Shown here: positions 47,401 to 58,383 of the stretch, piece after piece
Layout of the letters: each line of letters starts with the position of its first letter
Numbering within the stretch: position 1 is the stretch's first letter
DNA from: Acytostelium subglobosum LB1
Lineage: Eukaryota; Evosea; Eumycetozoa; Acytosteliales; Acytosteliaceae
NCBI RefSeq assembly: GCF_000787575.1
Contig: NW_012236506.1
Span: 66,225-130,224, forward strand
Length of the DNA: 64,000 nucleotides
Direction of reading: 5' to 3'
Program-made: the position numbers and the translations under genes
The notes under the pieces: model-generated
Database searches by the model: none
Seen by the model: the letters and a program-made list of their open reading frames with translations, nothing else
Told to the model about the DNA's origin: nothing

Positions 47401-47603
47401 TCGACATTGAAGAGTCGCAGCCATTGCTCGGCAAGGAGAGCAAGTGGAGAACAGCCAAGCGTGTGTTGACCCAGGTGAATGTTATCTCTGCCATGAGAAA
47501 CCAGCCTCGTTTGAAGAGGACCAAGGGTTTATTTCTATCCAAGACCTCCGACCAACAGTCTAGAAGAAGAGGAAGCAGCAGCAATATTGCTGGCAAACAA
47601 TAA
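44423..47603 (+). CDS. PMCA-type calcium-transporting P-type ATPase
   Basis: Exons 44423-45014, 45072-47063 and 47131-47603 encode 1018 residues, compared with ~1100 for D. discoideum PatA. Phosphorylated Asp ~370 lies in SNICSDKTGTLTMNRM; VMAVPEGLPLAVTISLAYSM is the calcium-binding M4 motif of PMCAs, and GDGVNDAPQLKEADVG and WVNLIMDTLGALALATE complete the signature. The TGES actuator motif is MTGESDAKHKSD. Relatives pump calcium out of the cytosol at the plasma membrane or contractile vacuole. The C-terminal tail (~100 residues) is short, basic and Ser-rich; no clear calmodulin site is seen. Intron 1 (45015-45071) is 57 bases, a multiple of three with no in-frame stop, so retention would insert 19 residues near the actuator domain. 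Confidence 0.96.
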
Positions 47604-47625
47604 AGACTGGATAGAGATGGAAGCT

Positions 47626-49240
47626 CTACCGTATCCTTAGACAATACAAACGATGGCACTGAGTTGCCGTGTCTACCAGGGCTTGTGAGGGCGAGTAGGA
47701 CTGGGTGAGCAAGGTGATATCGCATAGGTTTGGCGAGCGAGTGTGCACCTCTGCCAAGAACTGTACAAGGGCGTCCTCGCTTATGTTGGTGTTGTTGAGA
47801 TTGATACTGAGTAATGTTTGATTGGAAAGCAGTGCAGATACAATGCTGTAGGAAGACTCTTTCAACTGGCAGTGGCTGACATTGAGATGCTTGAGTCGAC
47901 ATGTAGTCTGTATGTACAATGATAATGTGTCGCCAAACGATCTTGTAGACACACGGTTATAAGATAGATTGAGTGACTCCAGTCCGCAGGGAATGGCTAC
48001 TGCTCTGCATCAGTGAGCGGATCAAAGTGATACAGCCATTGTCGGTGATGGCATTGTGGCTGAGGTCCAGACACTTCAAAGTAGTGTTGTGCTCAAACAC
48101 CTTGGCCAGAGAGCGTGCCGCCTTGTTAGACAGACAGTTGGCCGAGAGGTTGAGATTAGTCAGAGATGTATTGCTACATAGGGCATCGATGAACGTGAAG
48201 AGACTGTCCCCATCCTGTATATAGTTGTGAGATAGGTTGAGTAGTTGAAGTTGAGAGGTCTTTGATCGCAGTACTCTGTTGAGTGATTGTAATGTCGCTC
48301 CATCACATTGATTATCAATCAATGCCAAGTAGGATATGTTGTTGTGGCATCTAGTAGTGGTCTCGGTATTGTTGTTTGTATCATGCTGTGGCTGAGACGT
48401 GGACTGGAACAAAGAGTCGATGATAGGAGGTAGCGTTACATCAGTTGCACCACGCTCAATCGTTAATGAGCTGATTGATGGTATGTTCTCAATTGGAATC
48501 CTTGTGAACTGGTACATAGGCAACTTGCCAATCAGATGTAGTAGGTGCACCGATGTGTTCTGACCCATACTGGCGAGGATGTCCTGTTGTGACCCAATAT
48601 CGTTGGTGTCCTCGGCTTGATGTATCTTTAGAGCATGACATCCTTGTGTATCCTGTAGGAACTCACGATAGAGATCGAGCATCACCTGTCTGTCCGTCTT
48701 TTTGGAGTGTCTCTGCTTCAGATGTATGTTGACATACTGGAACTGAATGGGTAGTCGCTGTTGACAGAGCACACCAAACCTTGACAAATGGACAAGTTCC
48801 CTAAACTCGCCAATACTACCCACGTGTATGTACTTGTAGAACAGTGAAGGTACTATTGCCAACCAATGCTTGCATACCAACGACAATGTTAACATTGATC
48901 TGACCATTGCAAACTCGTGTATATGTCTGTGTTGATGTCGCAAGTTGCCACCCATTGGTATTGGCAATGTTTCGGCTTCGGCTTCGGCTTCGTCATCAAC
49001 CTCTCCGACTCCTGCTGCCGCTGCTGCTACATCCGAACCAAACACCATTGTGTTACTACGTCTGATGTTTATATCATCTTCATCATCGTTGTTGTTATTA
49101 TTATTGTTGTTGTTGATATCATCATCATCATTGATGTTGTTGTGATCGATCTCTGATTGACAATCAACATCCAATATACATTGGAATATCTGTTTAAGAA
49201 TGATAATATGTAGGTTTACAATAGGATGATCATCCGTCAT
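47626..49240 (-). CDS. F-box/LRR protein with one apparent frame break
   Basis: The frame 49240-47957 has an F-box-like start split by an Asn/Asp-rich insert (HIIILKQIFQCILDV ... LTLSLVCKHWLAIVPSLFYK). RNase-inhibitor-type LRRs follow from ~300 (LQLLNLSHNYIQDGDSLFTF, LTNLNLSANCLSNKAARSLA, LKCLDLSHNAITDNGCITLI). The next repeat (LESLNLSYNRVSTRS) is in another frame, continuing to 47626 with LKHLNVSHC and LLSINLNNTNI. Joining needs loss of one base near 47990, and the only GT-AG candidates are far too short to be introns, so this is a recent mutation or a sequence error. F-box/LRR proteins usually present substrates to SCF ligases. Its stop is 22 bases from the convergent ATPase stop. Confidence 0.75.
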
Positions 49241-49368
49241 CTCTTGATTATTACTTTGTAATCATTATACATTACTGTCGACATCAAATGATCGATCATC
49301 CAAACTTTGTTCAAGCCAAAGTGTGGCTGTGTAGTTCACGCGATGGTAAGGGTTAGGGTTGGCGAGGC

Positions 49369-49384
49369 GAGGGTTTAAACCCTC
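49369..49384. repeat. 16-base perfect palindrome GAGGGTTTAAACCCTC
   Basis: Lies between the F-box/LRR gene start and the Stealth gene stop, at the end of a G-run array (49344-49384, GGTAAGGGTTAGGGTTGGCG). A TA repeat (49442-49461) follows. Confidence 0.7.
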
Positions 49385-49472
49385 ACCTGATGATGATGAT
49401 GAGGAAGGTGATTGATTGGTTTGTTTAATATATGTATGTATGTATATATATATATATATATTGGTTGACGCT

Positions 49473-50739
49473 TTAAAGCTCCCATGACGGCTTGTCAGGG
49501 AAGTAATCTTCAAAGAACTGACGAAGCTCTTCAATAACATTCATGTTTGGATTGTCCACGCTCAGTCCATCGTTGAGACACACGGTCTTTGGCTTGATAC
49601 TCTTGATTCGCTTGAGTTCGTACTTGACCTTGTCCAAATCATCAGAGAGCAGCGCATAGTAGTTGATAGGACTGGGTTCGAACGTGGCATAATATCGCAA
49701 CACGTATTGGAGATGCAGGAAGGGCATCTGGAGATCCTGCGCCGTTCTGAATGGATGTGATGAGCTCAGTTCAAATGCCGCGGGCAGGTCATGTTGCATC
49801 ATCTTGAGTATATTCTTGTTGAATGTGTTTGTACCATGTGATGAATAATGTCTATTGCTATTGTCCACTCCCCAAAGTCCATTCAGTAATTCGTTACTGT
49901 ACTTTATACATCTGTTGTGTTTGTGGCACAAGACTGGTTAGCATCGGATGATGGATGTGATTTGGAGGTACATACGCATGCCAAATGTTCTTTAGTTTGG
50001 CCTCTGGCTGTGGGGCAGTCCAGCCTGACTTGTATATCGCCTGTCCATAGACTGGATCCCAAAAGTCCTTCATCTCTACTGGTGATCCAACAAAGATATC
50101 ATCATTGAAGTATACAAAACAGTCGGATACAAAGTCTGGGAGGTTGTAGAAGTTTGTCTCTATCGCATTCGAGTTGAATGTTGGCAGGTCGTCCCTAGAT
50201 GATGAGTTGGAGTTAGTCACAGTCACGTGGCCAAGTGTGTCTATTTGTGCGTGCAACAAGACATACAGGTTCTTGAAGAACTCTTGATGAAAGATGAACC
50301 GCACATCCTCGCTAGATTCATTGAACCATTGTGGATACTGATTGTCTGAGACGACAAACACTCTTCGTACCCAGGGCGCGAACTTCTTCAGACTTCTCAA
50401 GGAGTACTTCAATCCCATCAAGTCTCTAAACCTATTGTTTCCAGGTGCTGCATATTTACTTCCACTGATCGTTTGAATGAATGAGTGATCAAATGAATGA
50501 ATGAACTTTGAATGAAGATGCATGACATACCCTCCTGATCGCTCTATTCTTGATTTGATATGTTTGGGATCACTACCATTGACCCATGTATATACAATGT
50601 CCATGTGCTCACAGCGATAGACAGGTTTGTCGGATATAGTCTTATCTACCGTTGAACTACTTGTATTGATCAAGTACATGGCCATACCAAACAGCCACAG
50701 GAATGAGATGACCAAGAATATAAGGTGGTGTGTCTTCAT
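49473..50739 (-). CDS. Stealth-family sugar-phosphate transferase (GNPTAB-like)
   Basis: Exons 50739-50531, 50464-49976 and 49911-49473 encode 378 residues. An N-terminal signal anchor (LIFLVISFLWLFGMAMYLI) predicts a type II Golgi protein. All four Stealth regions are present: MDIVYTWVNGSDPKHIK (CR1); DLMGLKYSLRSLKKFAPWVR ... FVVSDNQYPQWF and the acidic VYFNDDIFVGSP (CR2); YSSHGTNTFNKNILKMM with SSHPFRTAQDLQMPFLHLQY (CR3); and CLNDG (CR4). Family members transfer GlcNAc-1-phosphate, including GNPTAB for lysosomal mannose labelling, and dictyostelid lysosomal enzymes are known to carry phospho-sugars. It is much shorter than GNPTAB because the Notch/DMAP spacer modules are absent, like bacterial capsule enzymes. 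The specific donor and acceptor are not visible. Confidence 0.9.
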
Positions 50740-51026
50740 TTCTGTAACTGTTCTAATAAGAATATAATATATATATATTATGTGATTGATTGAATGTTTA
50801 AATGATTGTTTAAGTGATGATGATGTTGATGATGACCCTTGACCCCAACAAACAAACACTGTCGCAAGAGAGAGTGCAAGTGTGAACAATGCTCACTTTC
50901 ACACACTGCACAAGCCCACGATGTGGGGAAATGCAAACAATGTTGATTGATGTGATGAGCTGTGAACTGTGGAAGTTCGATCGATCAAAAGTCAAAACTT
51001 TAATTATGGGAGAGTGTCCTTCCACC

Positions 51027-54000
51027 TTAGTATTCATCGAGCTGGATCTTGAGGTCGGCCTCTGGTGCCCTGTACTTCTTCTTGTTGTTGTTGTTGCTAC
51101 CATTGGCACCCTTGCCACTGTGCTCTCCAAAGAAGTGACTGTTCCTAAAGGCACTCTTCTCCATCACCAGTGCAAACTTGTCGGTGAGCTCAGGGTCCTC
51201 GGTGACGTCCATGAACGCAATGATATCACCATCCTTTAGCAGCCATGGCTTGCCTCGCATCTCGTTTGGATTAGCAACCTCTGACTTCTTCTTCTTGAGG
51301 GGTCTGGGAGGAGGGGGTGGTGGCGCAGGGAACGCGATGTCATACAGGGCCACGGCAGCATCGGCCAGAGGAGATGATTGATCTGCGTCAGCAGCAAAAA
51401 TTTCAGCGACTATATCTGAGACTGAGATTTTGTTGTTGCCATTGGTCTGATTGTTGTCAGCTGGTATCAATGGTGGAACATCATTGGCTTGAAGGTCTGT
51501 GGATGGTGTCGAGGGGATCACATCCTTGTCCTTATCCTTATTGCTCTGTTGCTGTTGCTGTTGCTGTTGCTTGGTATCTCTCTCCTCGATAACCCTCCAT
51601 GGACTGTTGGACACCTGATGTGTGATGTACTTGTAGAGCTTGAGGTTCTCCTCAGGTACGCCGTAGGTCTTGGACACTTGATCCCTGAGATCGGCAATGG
51701 TCTTGCCCGTGAAGTATACTTGTTGAGGTTGCGAGAAGCATTGAATATCAGGGTGACGTCGATGTATGTACAGGAGTACGGGTGGTGGTACGATTGAGTC
51801 AGGGTTGGGGGGAAGCGTGCTCTTGTTATAGAACTCCACAGTGATGTTGGACTCTTGCTGGAGATGCAGCTTATCCAACTGCTTGTTGGCATTGACAAAG
51901 CCTGATATCAGCTTCTCCTCCAGCCACAGTCTAATGTCGACATCGTCGGTGATGGCATTGAACGCGTGGTTCTTGAGGGGCTGCCAGTCAAGCAGCAGAG
52001 TCTTGAGATCGGTAATGGTCATCTTCTTGTTGACAGAGAGGTCGCCCAAGCTGTTGATCGTGTACAGGCCCATGATTGGCGGGATGTATTGAGGATTCAG
52101 ATGGATGATGGGTGAGGAGGGCACTGGATACTTCTTGTCCTCGTCATAGATCAATCGATACACGGAGAACTTGAGTAGTATCTCATTGATCGATGGCACG
52201 ATGCCCTCTGTGATGGCCAGGAGATCCTCGGCACGAATGCCCGACTCCTCTAGCGTCCTGTCCTCGTCGGCAATGATGAACTGGGGCGTGTCGAATGAGT
52301 CGGTGTTCTTGAGCACATACTTGGCAAAGTCGTCCGCGTTCAGGCCAATGTGCTCGAGCATCGCCTTCTTGAGATCCAACACTGTGCCCTTCTTTGGGAA
52401 GTACACAGTCCTGTGAAGGTTGTCCACAAGGTAGAGGAATCTGATTGGTATCTTTTGCTGTGTTGGTGTGCCCTTCTCGATGATGATCAATGATCCGTCG
52501 GTAATGTCCACATCCTTCATCAGGAATGAGTCATCCGATATCGATGTGCCAGGTGCACCGCCACGCTGAGTCTTCCTGATGATGGTCGATCTCATCAAAG
52601 CCTCCTTGTCATTGGGCCTGATCGTCTCAAGGATGATATCCTTGAGCTGCAGTATGCTGGACTTGGGATGAAGATGAACGGTTGTGGGCTTGACATCCAT
52701 GACACTGTCGCCAATGTCAATGCGATCCTGCACGTACACCTGTATCTTGTATTTGTTGGTCTCGAACTCTTGTCGCAGCTGGCTCTCCTCGGGAGTCAGT
52801 GTGGAGTCCTCGACCAACAGTCTGATGCTGTTGTAGATGCGATCGGCGAGTGCGGCATGAGGCATATCATTCTCGAGTGCTATCAGTGTGTTCTGGGCGC
52901 AATGGTAGATGGCCAGCTTTTCCACGGGCAGACCACAGGCGCCAGAGATCTGCTTCTGGAGGTCGCTGAACTGCATTTGTCGCTCAATCGACATCTGATG
53001 CTCCTCTCTGATCTCCTCGCCCTTCTTGTAGTGGACGACGGTGAATGTGATTGGCGGGGAGCGGATGCCATGGGCCGATGCGCCCTTCCACACCAAGAGG
53101 AAGGCGCCCTCGCGGACGCCAAACTTGCGAACACTCAGTGATGAGACAGGCTCGAGGGGCGAGCCCAGCAAGACCTTGCCCTCCTTGATGTTGATCTCCT
53201 GGATGACCAGGCGAGCAGTGGGGTCGATGCGATCCTCGTAGGTGCTGCGAACCTGTTTGTAGATGTCCTGGCAGGAGACGTTGTTCTCTATCTTCATCAC
53301 CATGTGCTCGAGCTGATCGGCATTGCTCTTGGAACACAGCACATTGTCCACAATATCAAACTCCTCGACGAAGCGTGGGTAGACATAAGTATAGTTAACC
53401 GAGTTGTCAAAGGTTTCGCGTTGTTGCTCCAACTCTGTGTTGAACTTGGCCAACTCTGCCTCCATATGTAGTGGCACCTCATTGCTCTTCACCTCGCCAA
53501 GCGAGACGTTTCTGTACACCAGCATGTCTGATTGGTAACAAAGGTTAGTTAGTTATTGTTGGACTCATTGCTGGCTGGTGGTGATGACTTACATGCACTC
53601 TCATGTTTGTTACCAAACTGCCTCTTGATGTAGGCATCGGGGATGGGTGTGACTGAGCTGTCGTTGAAGTCGAACCAACCTGAGTAGACTGGTGGACCCT
53701 CGTCCTCTTGCTTCTTCTTGTTCTTCTTTGATTTGTTGTTCTTGTTGTTGTGGTTGTTGTTGTTCTGTTGTGTTTGATTGGTAGTCTGGTTATCGTTACC
53801 TCCTCCCAAGCCTTGCTCTTCTTGGTAGGTTAACGCTTCAATGTACAGGTCGTTTGTGTTTGTGGTGGTGGTGGTGTCGTTGTTGTTTGTTGCGGCAGTG
53901 TCAGTTGTACCATTGGTGGCAGCATCACTGTTTGTGTTGTTGGTATCTGGTGTTGGTTGGGTGGCAGCGGGAGTAGTAGCATCAGTCTGATTGTCTTGAG

Positions 54001-56047
54001 TCTGCTGTTGTGGTTGTGTCTCGTCGACTGGATGGATGACACCTAGCTTGGTGATGTCCTTGATGTACGCATGGTAGTGACCGCCATAGGCACCGCCACT
54101 GTGAATGAGAACCGTGAACAACTCGTAGATTTGATCCGCTGGCTTGGGAACTGTTGTAGGGTTCTTCAAGTGCAGTGAATGATCAGAGGTATATGGCGTC
54201 ATGTTCAATGTCATTGGGAACTCGAACGATGATGTGATCTTCACTCTTGCCTCCTGTTGTATGTGTGAGTTGAGTGTGAGTGAGTGATGGGATATGGAAG
54301 GATGGCGATCCTGCTTAACTTACCCTCTCAAAGTCAAAGTCGAACCTTCTGAGGGGAAGGACGAGGATTGGTGGAAGCTGACCCATCTTGGCACCAAAGT
54401 TGGCGACGACCTTCTCGTCGCAGGACTCACAATGATACATGTTCTTGCCATCAAGCACCTCTGGTGTGACCAAGGCAGCCAAACTGTCCTGCAATGTCTT
54501 GTGTCCCTTGATTGGTATCGATACATCCTGATAGTACTCATCTCTGTCCTTGATCTCTGAATGAATGTGAATGAATGGAATGAATGTGTCAGCCATCATG
54601 ATGAGTTAGGAACACGAGTCCAAGGAGTATACATACTTCCACACTTTGTACATTCAATACGATTGATGAGCACGCCACGGTAGAGGTTGTTGATGAGGCT
54701 CTCGATTGAAGTCTGTTTGATCGAGTGCTCAAAGGCGTCGTATAAGATACGATTGAGCTCGTGGATGTCTTGCTGTTGACCAGCCTCATTGCCATTCCAG
54801 CCAAATGAGCGTGTCAAGTCCTCAGTGCCAATGGAGTGTACATCACCCTTTTGCAAGAATGAGAATAGCTTCTGAAGCTCGTATGCCAACACTCTTCCTC
54901 TCCTCCTCCTCTGTTGTTGTTGTTGTTGTTGTGGTTGTGGCTGAGGCTGAGGCTGAGGTTGGACCTGAGTTGCTTGAGATGAGGGGATGAGTGGAGGTAG
55001 GTTATCGAGGGAGTTTGGAGCGCTGTCCCTGGCCGCTGCCAACACATTGTTAATGTTGGTTGCGTCGTAGACCACTACCGCCCTTGAGTTGTCATAGTAT
55101 GCGTTGTTGTTGATGTGGTTGTTGTTTGACTCGACGTTAAGATGTGACTTGTTGTCATCTTTGAAGCCCAGCAGTGAGAAGGCGGCAAACTCCTCATCAC
55201 CACCCTTGTTGCTTGGGCCTGCAGCGTGTGCTTGCAGGGGCGAAGACGTGACACATTCTTCGTCGGTGGCCGACAGTATCCAATCGATTAGACGCTCCTG
55301 TTGGTATGAATGAGGGAACTTCTGCAGACCTACAAGTACCTTGTGCTCCGCAAAGCCAAAGGCCAGGATGGACTGCACGTACTCTTGGTCGTAGTTGGAC
55401 AGATCGTCCAGTGGATGTGACGCCGACACCAAGTCTTCGGAGGAGGTCAAGTGCTGAACGTCATTGTACTGAGCGTTGGGCAGTGGTGACGTCGATCTCC
55501 TTGGCGGGTATGTGCTAATGTTCGAGTCGTCCTCCGACATAAAGGACGTCATCGTTTCAGCATCATATCGTATTGAGTTATTATTATTGTTGTTGTTAGC
55601 ACCTGTTGTTGTAGTTGTTGTTGTAGTTGTAGTTGTTGATGTTGTGGATGCATCCTCAGGTGCTGTTGCCGTTGTGTTTGATGAGGATTGAGTCTGTGTC
55701 TGTGATTGATCATTAACATTCTCAAGGTTCATATCAGCTAATGATAGTTTGTACAAGTTATTCTTGAGTTCAGGTGTCATATACATCATCTGGATAAGAC
55801 TGTTCAAGTAGCATGTGGCACCTCTGTTTCATACATTGATTGATTGATTGAGAGCGTGAGTGAGTGAGTGAGTGATCACCAAGAGGAACAGTTCAAACTT
55901 GATACAATACTGATTGAGTAGACCAACAAAGCCATGAGGAGACCTCTTTGTAGGTGGCTTCTTTGAATATGTTGTGTTGCGCAGTGCTGGGTATGGTGCA
56001 CGGTCATCCGTAGCCAGATCATCTTCATCGAATAGTCCACGAAACAT
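51027..56047 (-). CDS. Ubiquitin-specific protease, USP47-like
   Basis: Exons 56047-55911, 55823-54637, 54556-54324, 54253-53593 and 53527-51027 encode 1572 residues. The Cys box GFVGLLNQGATCYLNSL, rebuilt across intron 1 (donor GTATTG), holds catalytic Cys50. The His box LIHSGGAYGGHYHAYI holds His578. CTKCG and YHCESCDEKV are the zinc-binding Cys pairs of the finger subdomain. Between Cys box and fingers sits an insert of ~300 residues with a UBA-like segment (YDQEYVQSILAFGFAEHKV) and a Gln-rich tract; a second low-complexity insert follows the His box. The ~1000 residues after the catalytic core contain several ubiquitin-like beta-grasp repeats, as in USP47/USP7. Human USP47 works in DNA repair and signalling; the role here is unknown. 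Confidence 0.92.
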
Positions 56048-56841
56048 GTTTGGTCCTCAATCTAAGATATTATGCTGTAATGTATATATATATAAATATG
56101 AATGACGAATAAGTTGAATGAATGAATGAATGAATGAATGGATGAATGTTATATGTTATGAATACAAAGAAAAAGATAAGATGCCCAATTTGACTGACTT
56201 TTGATCATCAAGTGGTCTGTCTACTCATCCATTTAAATTAAATTTTTAATCTTTGTTGTGATGATGAAGGTGATTGTTCTCAACAACAATACTATTCATC
56301 TCTGGAAAAATGAAAGAACATTGGACTTATCATTTGAAGTTATCTTGTTCTTTCCTAATCAACTAAATGATTAATGTAATTTTTAATTTCCAATGATGTA
56401 TGGATACTGGATAAAATATACAATTCTATTTTAATATCAAACAAATAAATATATCAATGAATAAAAAATATTTTTATTTATATATCTTTAAATCAGATTT
56501 AATATTTATTTGTAATTGTTGTAGTTGGTTGGATGAGTAGTGAGTGGTTGATTTAGTGGTTGGTGAAAAGTGTGAACTGACTGAGACACACTCACTCAAA
56601 CGAATAACAACAAGAAGATATCGCCCGCAACAAACAAACAACACAAACACCAACTTATTAGATCACTCACTTAATCAATCAATCAATCAATCTATCATTC
56701 ATTCAATCAATTAATCAATCATTATTATACATATAAATAATACTTTACTTACTACGTTCAATCATTCAATCATTATCTCGATAACCAACTTGTAATTTAA
56801 ACAAGCAAAGACAAAAAAAAAAAAAGAAAGAAGCTGCAAAG
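56048..56841. other. Divergent promoter spacer of USP and OSBP genes
   Basis: AT-rich, with GAATGAATGAATGAATG (56113-56140), ATCAATCAATCAATC repeats (56675-56710) and a 13-base A run at 56813-56825 ending 16 bases before the OSBP start codon. No gene is seen. Confidence 0.5.
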
Positions 56842-58191
56842 ATGTTCTCTGGCGCATTGAATTATATGAAGAGCTTTGTTGCTCCGACAAACTTACAGGT
56901 GGAGGAGAGTGGAGCAGAGACAAAGGCTGAAGCACCAGTAGCTGACCAAGAGCAACGTGATGGTTTGTTCAAACAATTGGCCAATCACATTGGTAAGGAT
57001 GTCACATCGATGATATCCCTGCCAGTCTGGGTGTTTGAGCCAGTGTCCTTCCTTCAAGTGATGGCCGAGCCACTCCAATACAGTTCACTTCTCGACAAGG
57101 CTGCCAACGACGCTAACCCCTACCATCGACTAGCCTACATCGCCGCTTTTAACTGTGGACTCTACAGTACTGCCGTCAGGACAAGTATGTACCCTATTTG
57201 TTGTTGTTGTTATGACTGACTGACTGACACGCAACACAACAGAGAAACCATTCAATCCTATACTTGGTGAGACATTTGAGGTTGTGAAGGAAGGTGACTT
57301 CAAATTGATTGCTGAGCAGGTGAGCCATCATCCACCTATTGGTGTGTCTGAGACTACCACTCAGTCGTACACGTTGCAGTTGGAGACTGAGTTGAAGTCC
57401 AAGTTCTATGGCAACTCATCCGAGGTTGAGATCAATGGCACCAACCATTTCATCAACAATCAGACTGGTGAGCACTTTTCCTGGGGCCACATCGTGACGT
57501 CGTGCCACAACATCATCATTGGTTACACATGGCTTGATCACTACGGTGAGATAACCATCAAGAATCATACTTCGGGCGCTCGCTGTGTGCTCAAGTTTGC
57601 CAAATCTGGCTGGTTGGGTGCCGGTCGCTACGGAGTCACCGGAGAGATCTTTGACAGCGAGAATCAGCTCAAGTACCGTCTGGTTGGCAAGTGGAATGAG
57701 AACCTCATTCTCCACGAGGTCGTGGCCAATGGACAGAACGATCCCAACCCAGTCACACTCTGGGAGGCCGCCAAGGAGACCATCACCAGCAAGTTCAACT
57801 TCCCCAAGTGGGTCGAGGACAATATCATCAGTATGTTATCATCAATCAATCATTGAATCGATTGAACGAGTTGGGATACTAATCATTCCATTCAATCAAT
57901 CAAATAGACCTCTCACCAGAGTATGAGAAGATTTTGCCAGAGACTGACAGTAGAGTGAGAGCTGATAGGAGAGCACTTGAGGCTGGTGATATGGATAATG
58001 CTGGAAAGCATAAGCATACATTGGAGGAGAAGCAAAGAGCTGATAAGAAGGCAAGAGCTGCCGAGAACAAGGAGTGGGAGACTAGATATTTCACAAAGGT
58101 CGACGATGAGCTCCACACCTACCGCTGGAAGTCCAACAACAAGTATTGGGAGGAGAGAGAGGCCAGAGTCAAGGCATCAACATCCTCATGA
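56842..58191 (+). CDS. Oxysterol-binding protein (short ORP)
   Basis: Exons 56842-57184, 57243-57830 and 57908-58191 encode 404 residues, a lipid-transfer ORD without PH, ankyrin or FFAT-bearing extensions, as in the short dictyostelid and yeast OSH proteins. The signature EQVSHHPP is at 139-146. RTKKPFNPILGETFE across intron 1 contains the conserved Lys-Pro-Phe-Asn-Pro block that contacts PI4P, and HEVVANGQNDP plus ENKEWETRYFTK at the end are conserved. It exchanges sterols or phosphatidylserine with phosphoinositide between membranes. An extended A-run leader precedes the ATG. It is divergent from the USP gene and converges on the RasGEF gene with 192 bases between. Confidence 0.95.
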
Positions 58192-58383
58192 GGAGTCCAA
58201 AGGGCGAGTCTACCAGAGTGAGTTCATACACATAGTCGAGTCATGTGTACATGGCCATACTATTCAATCTAATCCAATCAAATCCAACCAAATCCAAGAT
58301 CAATCCAACTTCAATCAACATCAATAACAAGTAACCATTTGTACAAAAGATAGAACACAATAGAGTACATGCTCTATGTGGCC

